A DNA stretch of 64,000 bases from Ulvibacter antarcticus. Lineage in GTDB: Bacteria > Bacteroidota > Bacteroidia > Flavobacteriales > Flavobacteriaceae. Below are positions 42,380 through 51,864 of this stretch, in pieces. The notes under the pieces are model-generated. The model was given only the letters and a program-made list of their open reading frames with translations. It was not told the DNA's origin and searched no databases. The stretch is taken from positions 682,001 through 746,000 of the forward strand of contig NZ_REFC01000011.1 in assembly GCF_003688405.1 (NCBI RefSeq), given 5' to 3'. The translations under genes were made by a program, and so were the position numbers. Numbering within the stretch: the stretch's first letter is position 1; each line of letters opens with the position of its first letter.

Positions 42380-45064
42380 ATGCTTTCCAGTCGAATTCTG
42401 CATATAATAACTTTTTTATGTGTAACAAGCATGGCGTTTTCTCAAACCGAAGACACTTCCGAAGAAAAAGAACAAAAGATCGAAAAAAGATCTTATACCA
42501 CCAATTCTATTGGCACTGCCGAAGCACCTAAAATTGATGGCGTTATTGACGAAACATCCTGGGATCTTGTAGAATGGACTTCAGATTATGTTCAAAACCA
42601 ACCGGATAATGGCAAACCTCCTACCGAGCAAACCAAGATGAAAATAGTCTACGATGATAAAAACCTATATGTGGCTTTTGTTTGTCTGGATAAAGATCCC
42701 GATGGCATCGTAAAACGACTTTCCCGTCGTGACGGTTTTGAGGGTGACTGGGTAGAATTTAATATCGATAGCTATAATGATGATCGAACCGGATTTTCAT
42801 TTACAATCAATGCCGCGGGTGTAAAAGGAGATGAATTTATTTCGAATAACGGTAATAACTGGGATGGCAGTTGGAACCCTATTTGGTATGTGAAAACACA
42901 GACCAATGCAGAGGGATGGACAGCAGAAATGAGAATTCCCTTGAGTCAGTTGCGCTTCGGAAATGAGGAAGAACAAATTTGGGGCATTCAGTCAACAAGA
43001 CGTTATTTTCGTGCCGAAGAACGTTCCCTTTGGCAGCCAATTGCACAGAATGCACCGGGCTGGGTAAGTGAATTTGGAGAACTAAGAGGGATTAAAGGAA
43101 TAAAGCCACAGAAGCAGATTGAAATTCAACCTTACCTACTTGGACAGCTGGATACTTACAAAGAAGAAGCAGGAAATCCTTTTCGCGACGGAAGTGATAT
43201 TATGGGCACAGCGGGATTGGATGCTAAAATTGGAATTACAAACGACCTTACTTTAGATCTAACCATTAATCCGGATTTCGGACAAGTAGATGCAGATCCG
43301 GGAGCGATTTCATTGGATGGATTCGAGATCTTTTTTGAGGAACGACGCCCGTTTTTTGTGGAGAATAAAAACATCTTCGATTATAGTTTTGGAGGGAATC
43401 AAGATAACTTATTTTTCTCACGCCGTATAGGTAGAAGCCCGCAAGGTCGTACAACAACTGATTTCGACAAGGGTGAATTTGAAGATTTCCCCAATAATAG
43501 CACCATACTTGGAGCTGCTAAGTTTAGCGGAAAAACTAAAGGAGGCTGGTCTGTGGGAGTTTTAGAGAGTGTAACGTCTAAAGAATTTGTAGAAATCGAA
43601 TTAGATGAAAGAGATGATATTATCAATGGATTGCCGGAAAAAGGAACATCTAGAAAAGAGTTGGTAGAGCCATTAACCAATTATTTTGTTAGTAGGATTC
43701 AAAAAGATTTCAACGACCGAAATAGTTACATTGGTGGAATCTTCACAGCAACAAATAGAGATTTGGAAGACAATATCATGTTTCTACATAAAAATGCATA
43801 CAGTGGAGGCTTGGACTTTAAACACAATTGGAAAGATCGAAAATACTATCTTGAAGGTAGTGCGGTATTAAGTAATGTGAATGGTAGCGAAGAAGCTATT
43901 ACCAGAACACAGCGATCTATTGTTCACCTTTTTCAACGTGTGGGTGCTGGCCATGTTGAGATAGATACTTCTAAAACGTCTTTAACCGGTACCGGAGGAA
44001 AGCTGGAGATAGGAAAGGGAAGTGGCGATTGGCAATACGAATTTGGAGGTAATTGGCGCTCTCCGGAGTTGGAGCTTAATGACCTCGGATTTCTACGACA
44101 AGCAGATGAAGTGAGACAATACTCAAGTGTAGTGCGTCTTTGGAACAAACCGACGAACTGGTATAGACGCGCAAATATATCGGCCTATCAATCTACCACT
44201 TACGATTTTGAAGGCAATTTCAACAATGTATATTACCAACTCAATGCGTATGCCAATCTGAAGAATAATTGGTTTGTGGAGGTGGGGTCAGAGAATAATG
44301 GGCATAATTTTGATAAATCAGATCTTCGAGGTGGTCCTCGAATTAGAAATAGTAATGATCATTTAGGGTATATCTATACGGGTACTGATAGCCGTAAGAA
44401 ACTTAGTAGTACTATAGGGTATGTGTATGGTCAGGCAAGTGAAAATGCGTTTTCATTTACACGTTATGAACTTCGTTTCCAATACCAGCCACTTAATTCG
44501 TTACGTATAAATATGACAGCCAAATATGAGTCACGTCCTAACAAGACGCAGTATGTATCTCAGCAGGATTTTAACGATGTAACCCGCTACATTACTGGAG
44601 CCGTGGATTTTGAAACTATAAGTACTGTTTTAAGAGTAAATTACACTATCAATCCCAATCTTTCCATTCAGTATTATGGCGAACCATTTATTGCACGGGG
44701 TAAGTATTCAGATTTCAATTATGTAAAAGATGCTGGTGCCAAGAAATTGAGTGACAGAGTGCAACAATACCCAAACAATCAGATAACATTTGCAGATGAA
44801 ACTTACTCAATTGATGAAGATTCTGATGGAACTACAGATTACTCTTTTGGCAATCCTAATTTCTCTGCGGCTCAATATAGATCGAATCTTGTAGTTCGCT
44901 GGGAGTATATACCGGGATCTGAAGTGTTCTTCGTTTGGTCTCAGGGAATCAATGGATTTGGTGATGGTTCGAATGACTTCGGAAAGATTATCGACGACCA
45001 GATCTTCCGTCAACAACCTCAAAATACTTTTTTAATCAAGGCCACATATCGATTTGTGTTATAG
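42380..45064 (+). CDS. DUF5916 outer-membrane protein with CBM9-like domain
   Basis: An 894-residue exported protein. The signal peptide ends AFSQ (about 22). Residues about 45-235 look like the carbohydrate-binding family 9-like domain (DGVIDETSWDLVEW, then NLYVAFVCLDKDPDG), followed by the DUF5916 barrel region with the conserved NPDFGQVDADPGAI and FFEERRPFFVENK. The C-terminal 500 residues alternate amphipathic strands and end FLIKATYRFVL, as outer-membrane barrels do. The family is common in Bacteroidota and its substrate is not known. The gene is divergent from the kinase-like gene. Confidence 0.9.
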   Translation: MLSSRILHIITFLCVTSMAFSQTEDTSEEKEQKIEKRSYTTNSIGTAEAPKIDGVIDETSWDLVEWTSDYVQNQPDNGKPPTEQTKMKIVYDDKNLYVAFVCLDKDPDGIVKRLSRRDGFEGDWVEFNIDSYNDDRTGFSFTINAAGVKGDEFISNNGNNWDGSWNPIWYVKTQTNAEGWTAEMRIPLSQLRFGNEEEQIWGIQSTRRYFRAEERSLWQPIAQNAPGWVSEFGELRGIKGIKPQKQIEIQPYLLGQLDTYKEEAGNPFRDGSDIMGTAGLDAKIGITNDLTLDLTINPDFGQVDADPGAISLDGFEIFFEERRPFFVENKNIFDYSFGGNQDNLFFSRRIGRSPQGRTTTDFDKGEFEDFPNNSTILGAAKFSGKTKGGWSVGVLESVTSKEFVEIELDERDDIINGLPEKGTSRKELVEPLTNYFVSRIQKDFNDRNSYIGGIFTATNRDLEDNIMFLHKNAYSGGLDFKHNWKDRKYYLEGSAVLSNVNGSEEAITRTQRSIVHLFQRVGAGHVEIDTSKTSLTGTGGKLEIGKGSGDWQYEFGGNWRSPELELNDLGFLRQADEVRQYSSVVRLWNKPTNWYRRANISAYQSTTYDFEGNFNNVYYQLNAYANLKNNWFVEVGSENNGHNFDKSDLRGGPRIRNSNDHLGYIYTGTDSRKKLSSTIGYVYGQASENAFSFTRYELRFQYQPLNSLRINMTAKYESRPNKTQYVSQQDFNDVTRYITGAVDFETISTVLRVNYTINPNLSIQYYGEPFIARGKYSDFNYVKDAGAKKLSDRVQQYPNNQITFADETYSIDEDSDGTTDYSFGNPNFSAAQYRSNLVVRWEYIPGSEVFFVWSQGINGFGDGSNDFGKIIDDQIFRQQPQNTFLIKATYRFVL

Positions 45065-45403
45065 GGTACACGAGTTCGACGAATATGTGATGTCGTTGAG
45101 CGAAAACCACTTTTCTTGACCACTCTACTTTAGGAATTTCATCCTTTATGCTCTAGTTTTGACTTATACTTATAGTCGTAAATAACAATCAGTTAAGACT
45201 TTCGCTTCAAATACTATTATAGTACATGTTTGGCGTTCTTAGTTTTTTACTACTTGACAGGGTTTATGTTAAGAACGTTTTTAATTGAGTGCTTCTCATT
45301 CTGAGGAGCACTTTTTTTATGTTTTGATATTAATAGTGATTTTTATAATGATGAATCATTTTCTTTTTGTTTTTTTGCACCTCTAATTTTAAAAAAAAAG
45401 AAA
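45065..45403. other. 339-base gap with two terminator-like hairpins
   Basis: No coding frame. Near the middle CGTTCTTA and TAAGAACG pair and run into T bases (about 45233-45275), and GTGCTTCTCA pairs with TGAGGAGCAC before seven T bases (45287-45318). Either could end the DUF5916 transcript, or the second could end a small RNA. The last 80 bases are AT-rich upstream sequence of the lipoprotein gene. Confidence 0.6.
45287..45318 (+). terminator. Terminator upstream of the lipocalin-like gene
   Basis: GTGCT-T-CTCA and TGAG-G-AGCAC form a 10-bp stem with one G-T pair and a three-base loop, followed by a T-run. Confidence 0.8.
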
Positions 45404-45928
45404 ATGAAAAATTTATTTATTGTTTTACTAATTACTTTAGTTTTTGTTGGTTGTAATAAAGATGACGATAACAACGACAATAACTCTTCTGTTGAAGGTA
45501 CTTGGAAATTAACTGCATTTAATACTGAAAATGCTTACGATTTTAATGGAGATGGGACAGCTTCCACGAATGTAATGGATGAGACTGCCTGTTATCAGAA
45601 TGAAACTGTAGAATTTACATCAAATAGTAGTGGTACTGCAACCAACAGGTCGTATGCTGATATTACTCTAGATTTGATAACAGGTTCTACTACAGAATAC
45701 GAATATTCAGTTAATTGTGTTCCAGAAGTTGATATTGAAACGTTTACTTGGGCTCAGAACGGTAATAACGTAGTAATTACATCTTTCGACGGACCTTCTA
45801 CGGCAACTCTTAACGGATCTGAACTTACATTTGTAATTCAAAGTGGATTCTTTGTAGATGTTGAAGATGGTTCAGGAGGTACAACTTCTATAACTGAAGA
45901 TATCACTATTGTCTACACAAAACAGTAG
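45404..45928 (+). CDS. Lipocalin-like lipoprotein
   Basis: A 174-residue lipoprotein: the signal peptide ends in LVFVGC with Cys17 as lipidation site, followed by an Asp/Asn-rich linker (KDDDNNDNNSS). The domain opens VEGTWKLTAFN, the lipocalin-type GxW start common in flavobacterial lipoproteins, and has alternating strands with two Cys (in DETACYQNE and NCVPEV) that could form a disulfide. It ends TIVYTKQ. Its ligand is unknown. It stands alone, with terminators on both sides. Confidence 0.8.
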   Translation: MKNLFIVLLITLVFVGCNKDDDNNDNNSSVEGTWKLTAFNTENAYDFNGDGTASTNVMDETACYQNETVEFTSNSSGTATNRSYADITLDLITGSTTEYEYSVNCVPEVDIETFTWAQNGNNVVITSFDGPSTATLNGSELTFVIQSGFFVDVEDGSGGTTSITEDITIVYTKQ

Positions 45929-45948
45929 TATTTATTCATATGAATTGA

Positions 45949-45980
45949 AAAGCCGAAAGAGAGATCTTTCGGCTTTTTTT
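45949..45980 (+). terminator. Bidirectional terminator between lipoprotein gene and polA
   Basis: AAAGCCGAAAGA and TCTTTCGGCTTT form a perfect 12-bp stem around GAGA and are followed by T bases on plus and preceded by A bases that give a U-run on minus. It serves both convergent genes. Confidence 0.92.
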
Positions 45981-45983
45981 ATT

Positions 45984-48875
45984 TTAATGAGCTTCCAGCC
46001 AATTGTCACCCACTCCAATTTCAACATCAAGCGGTACTTTCATGATATAAGCTTTTTCCATTTCACTCTTAATCATAGTTTTCATAGCTTCTAACTCAGG
46101 TTTATAAACATCAAAAACTAATTCATCATGTACTTGTAATAGCATTTTGGTTTTAAAGCTCCCTTCGGAAAGTATTTTGTGAATATTGATCATTGCAATT
46201 TTAATAATATCGGCGGCACTTCCCTGAATGGGTGCATTCACGGCATTTCGCTCGGCAGCACCGCGAACCACCTGATTCCTTCCGTTGATGTCTTTTAAAT
46301 ACCTTCTACGCCCTAAAACCGTTTGTACATAACCATTGTCGCGAGCAAAATCTACCTGTTCGCTCATATAATTCCTAAGCTTTGGATATGTTTTATAATA
46401 GGTGTCGATCAATTCTTTGGATTCACTTCTTGATAGATCGGTCTGGTTGCTAAGTCCAAAAGCTGAAACACCGTAAATTATCCCAAAATTCACCGTTTTT
46501 GCATTGCTACGTTGTTCGCGGGTTACTTCTTCCAAAGAAATATTAAAAACTTTTGCAGCAGTAGAAGAATGAATATCTTCTCCATTTTTAAAAGCTTCGA
46601 TCATGTTTTCTTCTTCACTTAACGCAGCAATAATACGCAATTCTATTTGCGAGTAATCGGCAGCGAGTAAAACATAATCTTTGTCCCTTGGAATAAATGC
46701 TTTTCGCACTTCCCGTCCACGTTCGGTACGAATAGGAATATTCTGCAGATTCGGATTGTTACTGCTCAAACGTCCCGTAGCCGCAACAGTTTGCATATAA
46801 TCTGTATGAACCCTATTGGTAGAGGATTCCACTTGTTCTGGTAAAGCATCAACATAGGTGCTTTTTAATTTTGCAAGTCCGCGGTATTCCAAAACATCTC
46901 TAATAATCTTATGGTCTTTAGCAAGATAAGAAAGCACATCTTCAGCAGTAGAATATTGTCCGGTCTTTGTCTTTTTAGGTTTATCAATCAACTTCAGTTT
47001 ATCGAACAAGATCTCTCCCAGCTGTTTTGGCGAAGCAATATTAAACTCTTCTCCAGCAGCTTCATAAATGTGTTTTTCCAGATTCAGAATATCTTTATCC
47101 AATTCTACAGAAAGCTTTTTTAAGAAGGCTTCATCCAGATTAATACCTTCCAATTCCATATCGGCAAGAACCCGTAACAATGGAATCTCGATCTCATCGA
47201 ATAACTTTTGGATATTGGCTTCTCCCAATTCATTTTGAAAGTGTTCTTTTAGCTGAAGCGTCACATCGGCGTCTTCCACGGCATATTCCGTTTGTTTTTC
47301 AATTGGAATATCTCTCATAGACAACTGATTCTTTCCTTTTTTTCCAATGAGTTCAGTAATAGAAACCGGTGTATAATTAAGATAGGTCTCTGCTAAGACG
47401 TCCATATTATGTCGCATGTCGGGGTTGATTAAATAATGTGCCAACATAGTGTCAAATAATTTTCCTTTTACAACAACATTATATTTAGCGAGCACTTTAA
47501 TATCGTATTTAAGATTCTGACCGATTTTTTCGATTTTTTCATCTTCAAAGAAAGGCCGCAATTGTTCCAAAAGATGCTGTGTTTCTTCTCTATCATCAGG
47601 ACAGGGAAGGTAAAATCCTTTTCCTGCTTCCCATGAAAAAGCGATTCCTACCAGCTCGGCAGTCAGTGGATTCAATCCGGTGGTTTCGGTGTCGAAGCAG
47701 ACACTTGTTTGTTTTAATAAGTTCTGAAGAAACAATTTTCTTCCAATTCCGGCTTGAACTGTCTGATAAAAATGCTCGGTGGTTTCAATAGTTTTTCTAG
47801 AGCTGTAAACTTCTGTCGCTACTGAAGGTTCGCTGTCTCCGCCAAATAGAGAAAATTGTCCTTGTCCAGCACTGGAAGAAATAGTCTTTTGCCCTCTCTG
47901 TCCTTTGGACATCTCTCCCAGAGGGAGAGAATTATTAGAACCTTTATTTGTTGATGGAGGTTGATGGGAAGTCCCCGGGGCGGCCATCGCCTCTATAGAA
48001 AATGCTTTAACAAAATTATCAGTCAATCTTCTAAACTCTAATTCTTCAAAAATCTTAGTAACTTCAGTAACGTCGGGTTCAGACATTTCAAAATCCTTCG
48101 CGTTAAATTCGACCGGAACATCCAGCATAATAGTTGCTAATTTCTTCGAAAGGAGTCCGAGTTCTTTATTTGCTTCAACTTTCTCCTTCATTTTTCCTTT
48201 CAGCTTATCTGTGTTTTCTAACAAACCTTCCATAGAACCAAATTCAGCCAGAAACTTCTTTGCTGTTTTTTCACCTACACCCGGTAACCCCGGGATGTTA
48301 TCACTGCTGTCGCCCATCATTCCCAAGAAGTCGATCACTTGTAAAGGATCGGTCACTTCAAATTTCTTTCTAACTTCTGGAATTCCCCAGGTTTCATAGC
48401 CACCGCCAAAAACAGGTCGGTACATAAAGATATTTTCAGAAACCAATTGTGCAAAATCTTTATCTGGGGTCACCATAAAGGTTTGATACCCTTCTTTCTC
48501 GGCTTTTTTTGCAAGGGTACCTATTACATCATCGGCTTCAAAACCCTCTTTCACCATAATGGGAATATGCATGGCAGTAAGGATCTTTTCAATATAAGGG
48601 ATGGCTAATCTTATGGCATTCGGAGTTTCATCTCTGTTGGCTTTATAAGCTTCATACATTTCGTTACGGGCATCACTTCCACCTTTGTCGAAGCAAACCG
48701 CCAAATGGTCCGGACGCTCTCTTTTAATAACATCGAGAAATGAATTCATAAAGCCCATGATGGCGGAAGTGTCCATTCCCTTACTGTTAATTCGTGGGTT
48801 TTTAATAAGGGCATAATAGCCACGAAATATTAAGGCATAAGCATCAATTAGGAAAAGTCTTTTTTTATCGGACAT
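45984..48875 (-). CDS. polA: DNA polymerase I
   Basis: Repair and Okazaki-fragment polymerase, 963 residues. The N-terminal 5'-3' nuclease (1-about 290) has LFLIDAYALIFRGYYAL, VTPDKDFAQLV and GLPGVGEKTA. After a Ser/Gly/Gln-rich linker (about 300-345) comes a 3'-5' exonuclease whose first acidic motif FDTETTGLNP is intact, so proofreading is likely. The polymerase domain has AADYSQIELRIIAALS, RSNAKTVNFGIIYG and the closing QVHDELVFDVY. All three activities appear complete. It ends at the shared terminator with the lipoprotein gene. Confidence 0.97.
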   Translation of the reverse strand: MSDKKRLFLIDAYALIFRGYYALIKNPRINSKGMDTSAIMGFMNSFLDVIKRERPDHLAVCFDKGGSDARNEMYEAYKANRDETPNAIRLAIPYIEKILTAMHIPIMVKEGFEADDVIGTLAKKAEKEGYQTFMVTPDKDFAQLVSENIFMYRPVFGGGYETWGIPEVRKKFEVTDPLQVIDFLGMMGDSSDNIPGLPGVGEKTAKKFLAEFGSMEGLLENTDKLKGKMKEKVEANKELGLLSKKLATIMLDVPVEFNAKDFEMSEPDVTEVTKIFEELEFRRLTDNFVKAFSIEAMAAPGTSHQPPSTNKGSNNSLPLGEMSKGQRGQKTISSSAGQGQFSLFGGDSEPSVATEVYSSRKTIETTEHFYQTVQAGIGRKLFLQNLLKQTSVCFDTETTGLNPLTAELVGIAFSWEAGKGFYLPCPDDREETQHLLEQLRPFFEDEKIEKIGQNLKYDIKVLAKYNVVVKGKLFDTMLAHYLINPDMRHNMDVLAETYLNYTPVSITELIGKKGKNQLSMRDIPIEKQTEYAVEDADVTLQLKEHFQNELGEANIQKLFDEIEIPLLRVLADMELEGINLDEAFLKKLSVELDKDILNLEKHIYEAAGEEFNIASPKQLGEILFDKLKLIDKPKKTKTGQYSTAEDVLSYLAKDHKIIRDVLEYRGLAKLKSTYVDALPEQVESSTNRVHTDYMQTVAATGRLSSNNPNLQNIPIRTERGREVRKAFIPRDKDYVLLAADYSQIELRIIAALSEEENMIEAFKNGEDIHSSTAAKVFNISLEEVTREQRSNAKTVNFGIIYGVSAFGLSNQTDLSRSESKELIDTYYKTYPKLRNYMSEQVDFARDNGYVQTVLGRRRYLKDINGRNQVVRGAAERNAVNAPIQGSAADIIKIAMINIHKILSEGSFKTKMLLQVHDELVFDVYKPELEAMKTMIKSEMEKAYIMKVPLDVEIGVGDNWLEAH

Positions 48876-49123
48876 GAGTTGATTGTATAGTTAATGTAAA
48901 ATTCAAATTGTCGAAGAAAATTGATTTATGAAGTTATAGGCAGCACTTCGACAAGCTCAGTGTGACAATTTGATATTCTTCTTTTCAAAAATAAAAAGAA
49001 CCCTTCAGATAAAAGGGGTTTCGGAAAAAAGAATTTCAGAAAAAGAAAATAAATTAAGAATACAAACCGTAATTTTGAGGCCTTTAATTTATTAACTGAA
49101 AAACGGTTAGTTCGAAACAATCT
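48876..49123. other. Gap between polA and isoaspartyl peptidase gene
   Basis: No coding frame. At about 48945-48966 it contains a piece of the CACTTCGACAAGCTCAGTGT type, a dispersed intergenic repeat sequence in flavobacterial genomes. A TAATTTTG element at 49070-49077 fits the -7 consensus for the peptidase gene, but no TTG precedes it at the right distance. Confidence 0.45.
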
Positions 49124-50059
49124 ATGGACAATAAATTCTCAATAGCAATACACGGTGGTGCAGGAACATTAGTAAAAGGTTTAATGACACCTCAGTTGGA
49201 AGAGGAATATAAAAATGCTTTAGATCTTGCACTGATAGCGGGATATGAAGTATTAAATCAAGGCGGAACCGCAGTTGACGCTGTTGAAGAAGCTGTACGT
49301 TTATTGGAAGATTCTCCATTGTTTAATGCTGGAAAAGGTTCTGTGTTTACTGCCGAAGGAACTCACGAAATGGATGCAGCCATCATGAATGGTAAAAATC
49401 GTAAAGCAGGAGCAGTTTCATTAATTACCGGGATTAAGAATCCGGTGTCACTCGCAAGGGATATCATGGATAATAGTTATCATGTTTTTTTAGCTGGGGA
49501 TGGGGCTATGGAATTTGCAAAACAGCGAGGCTATATTCTCGAAACTCCGGATTATTTTTACGATGAGGTACGTTACCAGCAATGGCAGGGAATAAAGGAT
49601 AGCGATAATTTTCAACTAGACCATAGTGCGAAAAAAGACGGAAAATTTGGGACAGTAGGCGCTGTTGCATGTGATAAGGAAGGCAATATTGCTGCCGCTA
49701 CTTCCACCGGAGGTATGACGAATAAAAAATGGGGTCGTGTAGGGGACAGTCCAATGATTGGAGCCGGAAACTATGCCAATAATGCAACCTGCGCCGTGAG
49801 TTGCACCGGAAGTGGGGAGTTTTTTATAAGAGGTGTAGTTGCTTACGACGTTTCCTGTTTAATGGAGTTTAAAGGCTGGTCATTAGATGAGGCAGCTTCA
49901 GAGGTGATACACAAGAGAATTTTGGAAATTGGTGGAGATGGTGGTTTAATAGCCGTAGATGCTAAAGGAAATATTTCGATGCCCTTTAATACAGAAGGCA
50001 TGTACCGGGCCTCAAAGACTTCCGAAGGGAAAAAGGAAATTGGTATTTATAAGGAGTAA
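49124..50059 (+). CDS. iaaA: Isoaspartyl peptidase / type III asparaginase
   Basis: N-terminal-nucleophile hydrolase that splits beta-aspartyl dipeptides, including the beta-Asp-Arg left after cyanophycin cleavage, and also asparagine. The 311-residue precursor has the cleavage site before Thr177 in KFGTVGAVA, which becomes the nucleophile of the beta subunit; GGMTNKKWGRVGDSP and GSGEFF downstream are family motifs. The alpha part begins FSIAIHGGAGT. No signal peptide is seen, so it is probably cytoplasmic. Lying 840 bases from cyanophycinase, it fits the last step of cyanophycin breakdown. The stop codon opens a heptamer array. Confidence 0.93.
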   Translation: MDNKFSIAIHGGAGTLVKGLMTPQLEEEYKNALDLALIAGYEVLNQGGTAVDAVEEAVRLLEDSPLFNAGKGSVFTAEGTHEMDAAIMNGKNRKAGAVSLITGIKNPVSLARDIMDNSYHVFLAGDGAMEFAKQRGYILETPDYFYDEVRYQQWQGIKDSDNFQLDHSAKKDGKFGTVGAVACDKEGNIAAATSTGGMTNKKWGRVGDSPMIGAGNYANNATCAVSCTGSGEFFIRGVVAYDVSCLMEFKGWSLDEAASEVIHKRILEIGGDGGLIAVDAKGNISMPFNTEGMYRASKTSEGKKEIGIYKE

Positions 50060-50105
50060 GAAGAAAGGAGTAAGAAGTAAGAAGAAAGAATAAAGAAGTA
50101 AGATT
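50057..50105. repeat. Period-7 purine array starting at the iaaA stop codon
   Basis: Seven heptads of the TAAGAAG/AAAGGAG/AAAGAAG type run from 50057, the first base of the TAA stop. Three are exactly TAAGAAG. Confidence 0.8.
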
Positions 50106-50355
50106 GTCACTTCGAGTGATCTAAAAATGACTGTAAGGAGTTTTTGGATTGTATCGAGAAGGAGTGATTTCTTGGAGTGATAATGTAAAGTCCCGAAGCT
50201 TCGGGAGTATCGAGAAGCATTGATTTCAATACGGCTAAAACGAGTTTAGAAATTTGAAGGAGAAAAATAAATTAGGTGCTATTTTATTACTTTTAATATT
50301 TGCCCATTTAGAGACCAGACTCTCGTAAACTGCAAGTTGTTCTTCCCACATACTG
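50106..50355. other. Gap with dispersed-repeat fragments and a palindrome
   Basis: No coding frame. Contains CACTTCGAGTGAT and two GTATCGAGAAG pieces, typical of flavobacterial intergenic repeats, and the perfect 16-base palindrome TCCCGAAGCTTCGGGA at 50191-50206. Confidence 0.6.
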
Positions 50356-50796
50356 CTATTGTTTTTCGGCGAATACTTTAAAATTATTTAGCCATTTCTG
50401 AGCTTGTTTCTCAAACATCTTCGGAAAAAATAGACCCAGCATTTTTGGAATAAAACCTCGAAAGGCGGTATACTCTCCTTGCGTTTCATATCTTGTTTTT
50501 GTAGGGCTTAACGAAGTAAAAGTCGATTTCAAAGTATTGTCCATATGCTTATGCTGATAGCTTGCATAAAACGACTCCGGAAGATTATTAGAGATGATAG
50601 TTTCAGTAAGTTCCATTTCTCCTTTTCCATGCTTATAGAACACTTTTGAAACGGCACCATTTTCACCTTTAAGACCATTTATGTACTCTTTTCGAATAAA
50701 ACCTTCTTGATATTCTCCGAGATATTTTGGGTCTTTGAAGAGCGCTACCACTTTTTCTCGCGGTTGATCAATATCTATTAGGCCTTTGAACTTCAT
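50356..50796 (-). CDS. SRPBCC-family (START-like) protein
   Basis: A 146-residue cytoplasmic protein with the helix-grip fold pattern of the polyketide-cyclase/START superfamily: MKFKGLIDIDQPREKVVALFKDPKYLGEYQEGF opens it, with the DIDxPxxKVxxLFxDP pattern, and a long helix ends it (KQAQKWLNNFKVFAEKQ). It lies between the peptidase gene and cyanophycinase, on the minus strand with cyanophycinase, with 101 bases between. Such proteins bind small hydrophobic ligands; a role in cyanophycin metabolism is not supported by sequence. Confidence 0.82.
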   Translation of the reverse strand: MKFKGLIDIDQPREKVVALFKDPKYLGEYQEGFIRKEYINGLKGENGAVSKVFYKHGKGEMELTETIISNNLPESFYASYQHKHMDNTLKSTFTSLSPTKTRYETQGEYTAFRGFIPKMLGLFFPKMFEKQAQKWLNNFKVFAEKQ

Positions 50797-50897
50797 TTGG
50801 CAGTTGCTTTGCTCTAAAGTACTAATTTTTTAGAACTATTGTAGCCGGACACTATTTTGTAACATAGATACTTATGGAAGACACTGATGCTAATAAA

Positions 50898-51770
50898 TTA
50901 AAGCGCTTGGGCGTCGGTCACTGAGAGTCCGATAGGAGACACTTTAACCCTTTTATTTTCTATGTTCAAACGATCTCCGTTTGCGAGGATGTGTGTTTTT
51001 AGATTGGTAAGTGACATAGGCGCCCCTTCTTCGACCTGCAAACGATTATTGTGCATGGCATTTCGGGCGTTAAAAACAATCACCATCCCTGATCCAATTA
51101 CTTCAAATGTATTACGATCTTTTATTATAAGCCCGGTATCTTCTGCCAAACCAATACCAATTATTTTTGGAAATTTTGAGACTGCTTCCGCCAGCCTTCC
51201 GAAGCGCCCACGACGAATAAAGTGTGAATCGATGATTAGATCCGGAATAAAACCCATTCCTTCACCCATAAGAGTCGCACCTTTGGTAAACGCTTCTTTA
51301 ATCCCACCACCTTTGATCATTTCGGCAGACATGCACATGGCACCGGCACTGGTACCGGCAATTACAAAGGCCTCATTGAGGTACCTGTTCATCATTATTT
51401 TATGCAGTTGTGTGCCGCCAATTTTTTCTGTGATCTTAGATTGATCACCTCCTGAGAACATTACACAATCTGCCTTTTTCATCAATTCGAGATTTTCGGG
51501 GCTCTCGCTTTGTTCTCGCTCCCGAATGTCCATAACATGTAAATTGGTACACCCAAGTTTGCTGAAAGCTTCAATGTAATTTGGGCCAACTTCGTCGGGA
51601 ATACTTGATGCAGTTGGTATTATTATAATCATAGCATCTTCGCCACCACTTTCTTTCACCACTCTAGACAGGATGCCTTCTGTGATATATTCCAAATGAT
51701 AAATTTCACTTGTTTCAATACCTTTATCTTCATTTCCTCCTATGGGGATTAAGGTTCCTTTTACGCTCAT
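50898..51770 (-). CDS. cphB: Cyanophycinase
   Basis: Serine exopeptidase that cuts cyanophycin (poly-Asp with Arg side chains) into beta-Asp-Arg dipeptides. From the ATG at 51770 it has 290 residues and begins MSVKGTLIPIGGNEDKG. The nucleophile motif is IAGTSAGAMCMS with Ser141, and GGDQ (107-110) precedes it as in the family. The frame stays open to 51866, but the TATTTTTG element at 51792-51799 places the transcript start after those codons. No clear secretion signal, so it is probably intracellular. It is divergent from cyanophycin synthetase, 94 bases away. Confidence 0.93.
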   Translation of the reverse strand: MSVKGTLIPIGGNEDKGIETSEIYHLEYITEGILSRVVKESGGEDAMIIIIPTASSIPDEVGPNYIEAFSKLGCTNLHVMDIREREQSESPENLELMKKADCVMFSGGDQSKITEKIGGTQLHKIMMNRYLNEAFVIAGTSAGAMCMSAEMIKGGGIKEAFTKGATLMGEGMGFIPDLIIDSHFIRRGRFGRLAEAVSKFPKIIGIGLAEDTGLIIKDRNTFEVIGSGMVIVFNARNAMHNNRLQVEEGAPMSLTNLKTHILANGDRLNIENKRVKVSPIGLSVTDAQAL

Positions 51771-51791
51771 GCCATGATTTTTATAAGACGG

Positions 51792-51799
51792 CAAAAATA
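51792..51799 (-). promoter_or_regulatory. -7 element of cphB
   Basis: TATTTTTG on the minus strand, exact TAnnTTTG match, with a T-run about 18 bases upstream. It lies inside the divergent cphB-cphA gap. Confidence 0.5.
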
Positions 51800-51864
51800 C
51801 GTGTTTCGTTCTTAAAAAAAACATATATTTATAAACTTTCACCAGATTTAAAATCCGAACCATC

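Noticed and set aside
48990-49030. Hairpin AACCC/GGGTT near 49 kb as a terminator
   Set aside because: The T-run lies on the minus strand, where no gene ends; stem is short and bulged.
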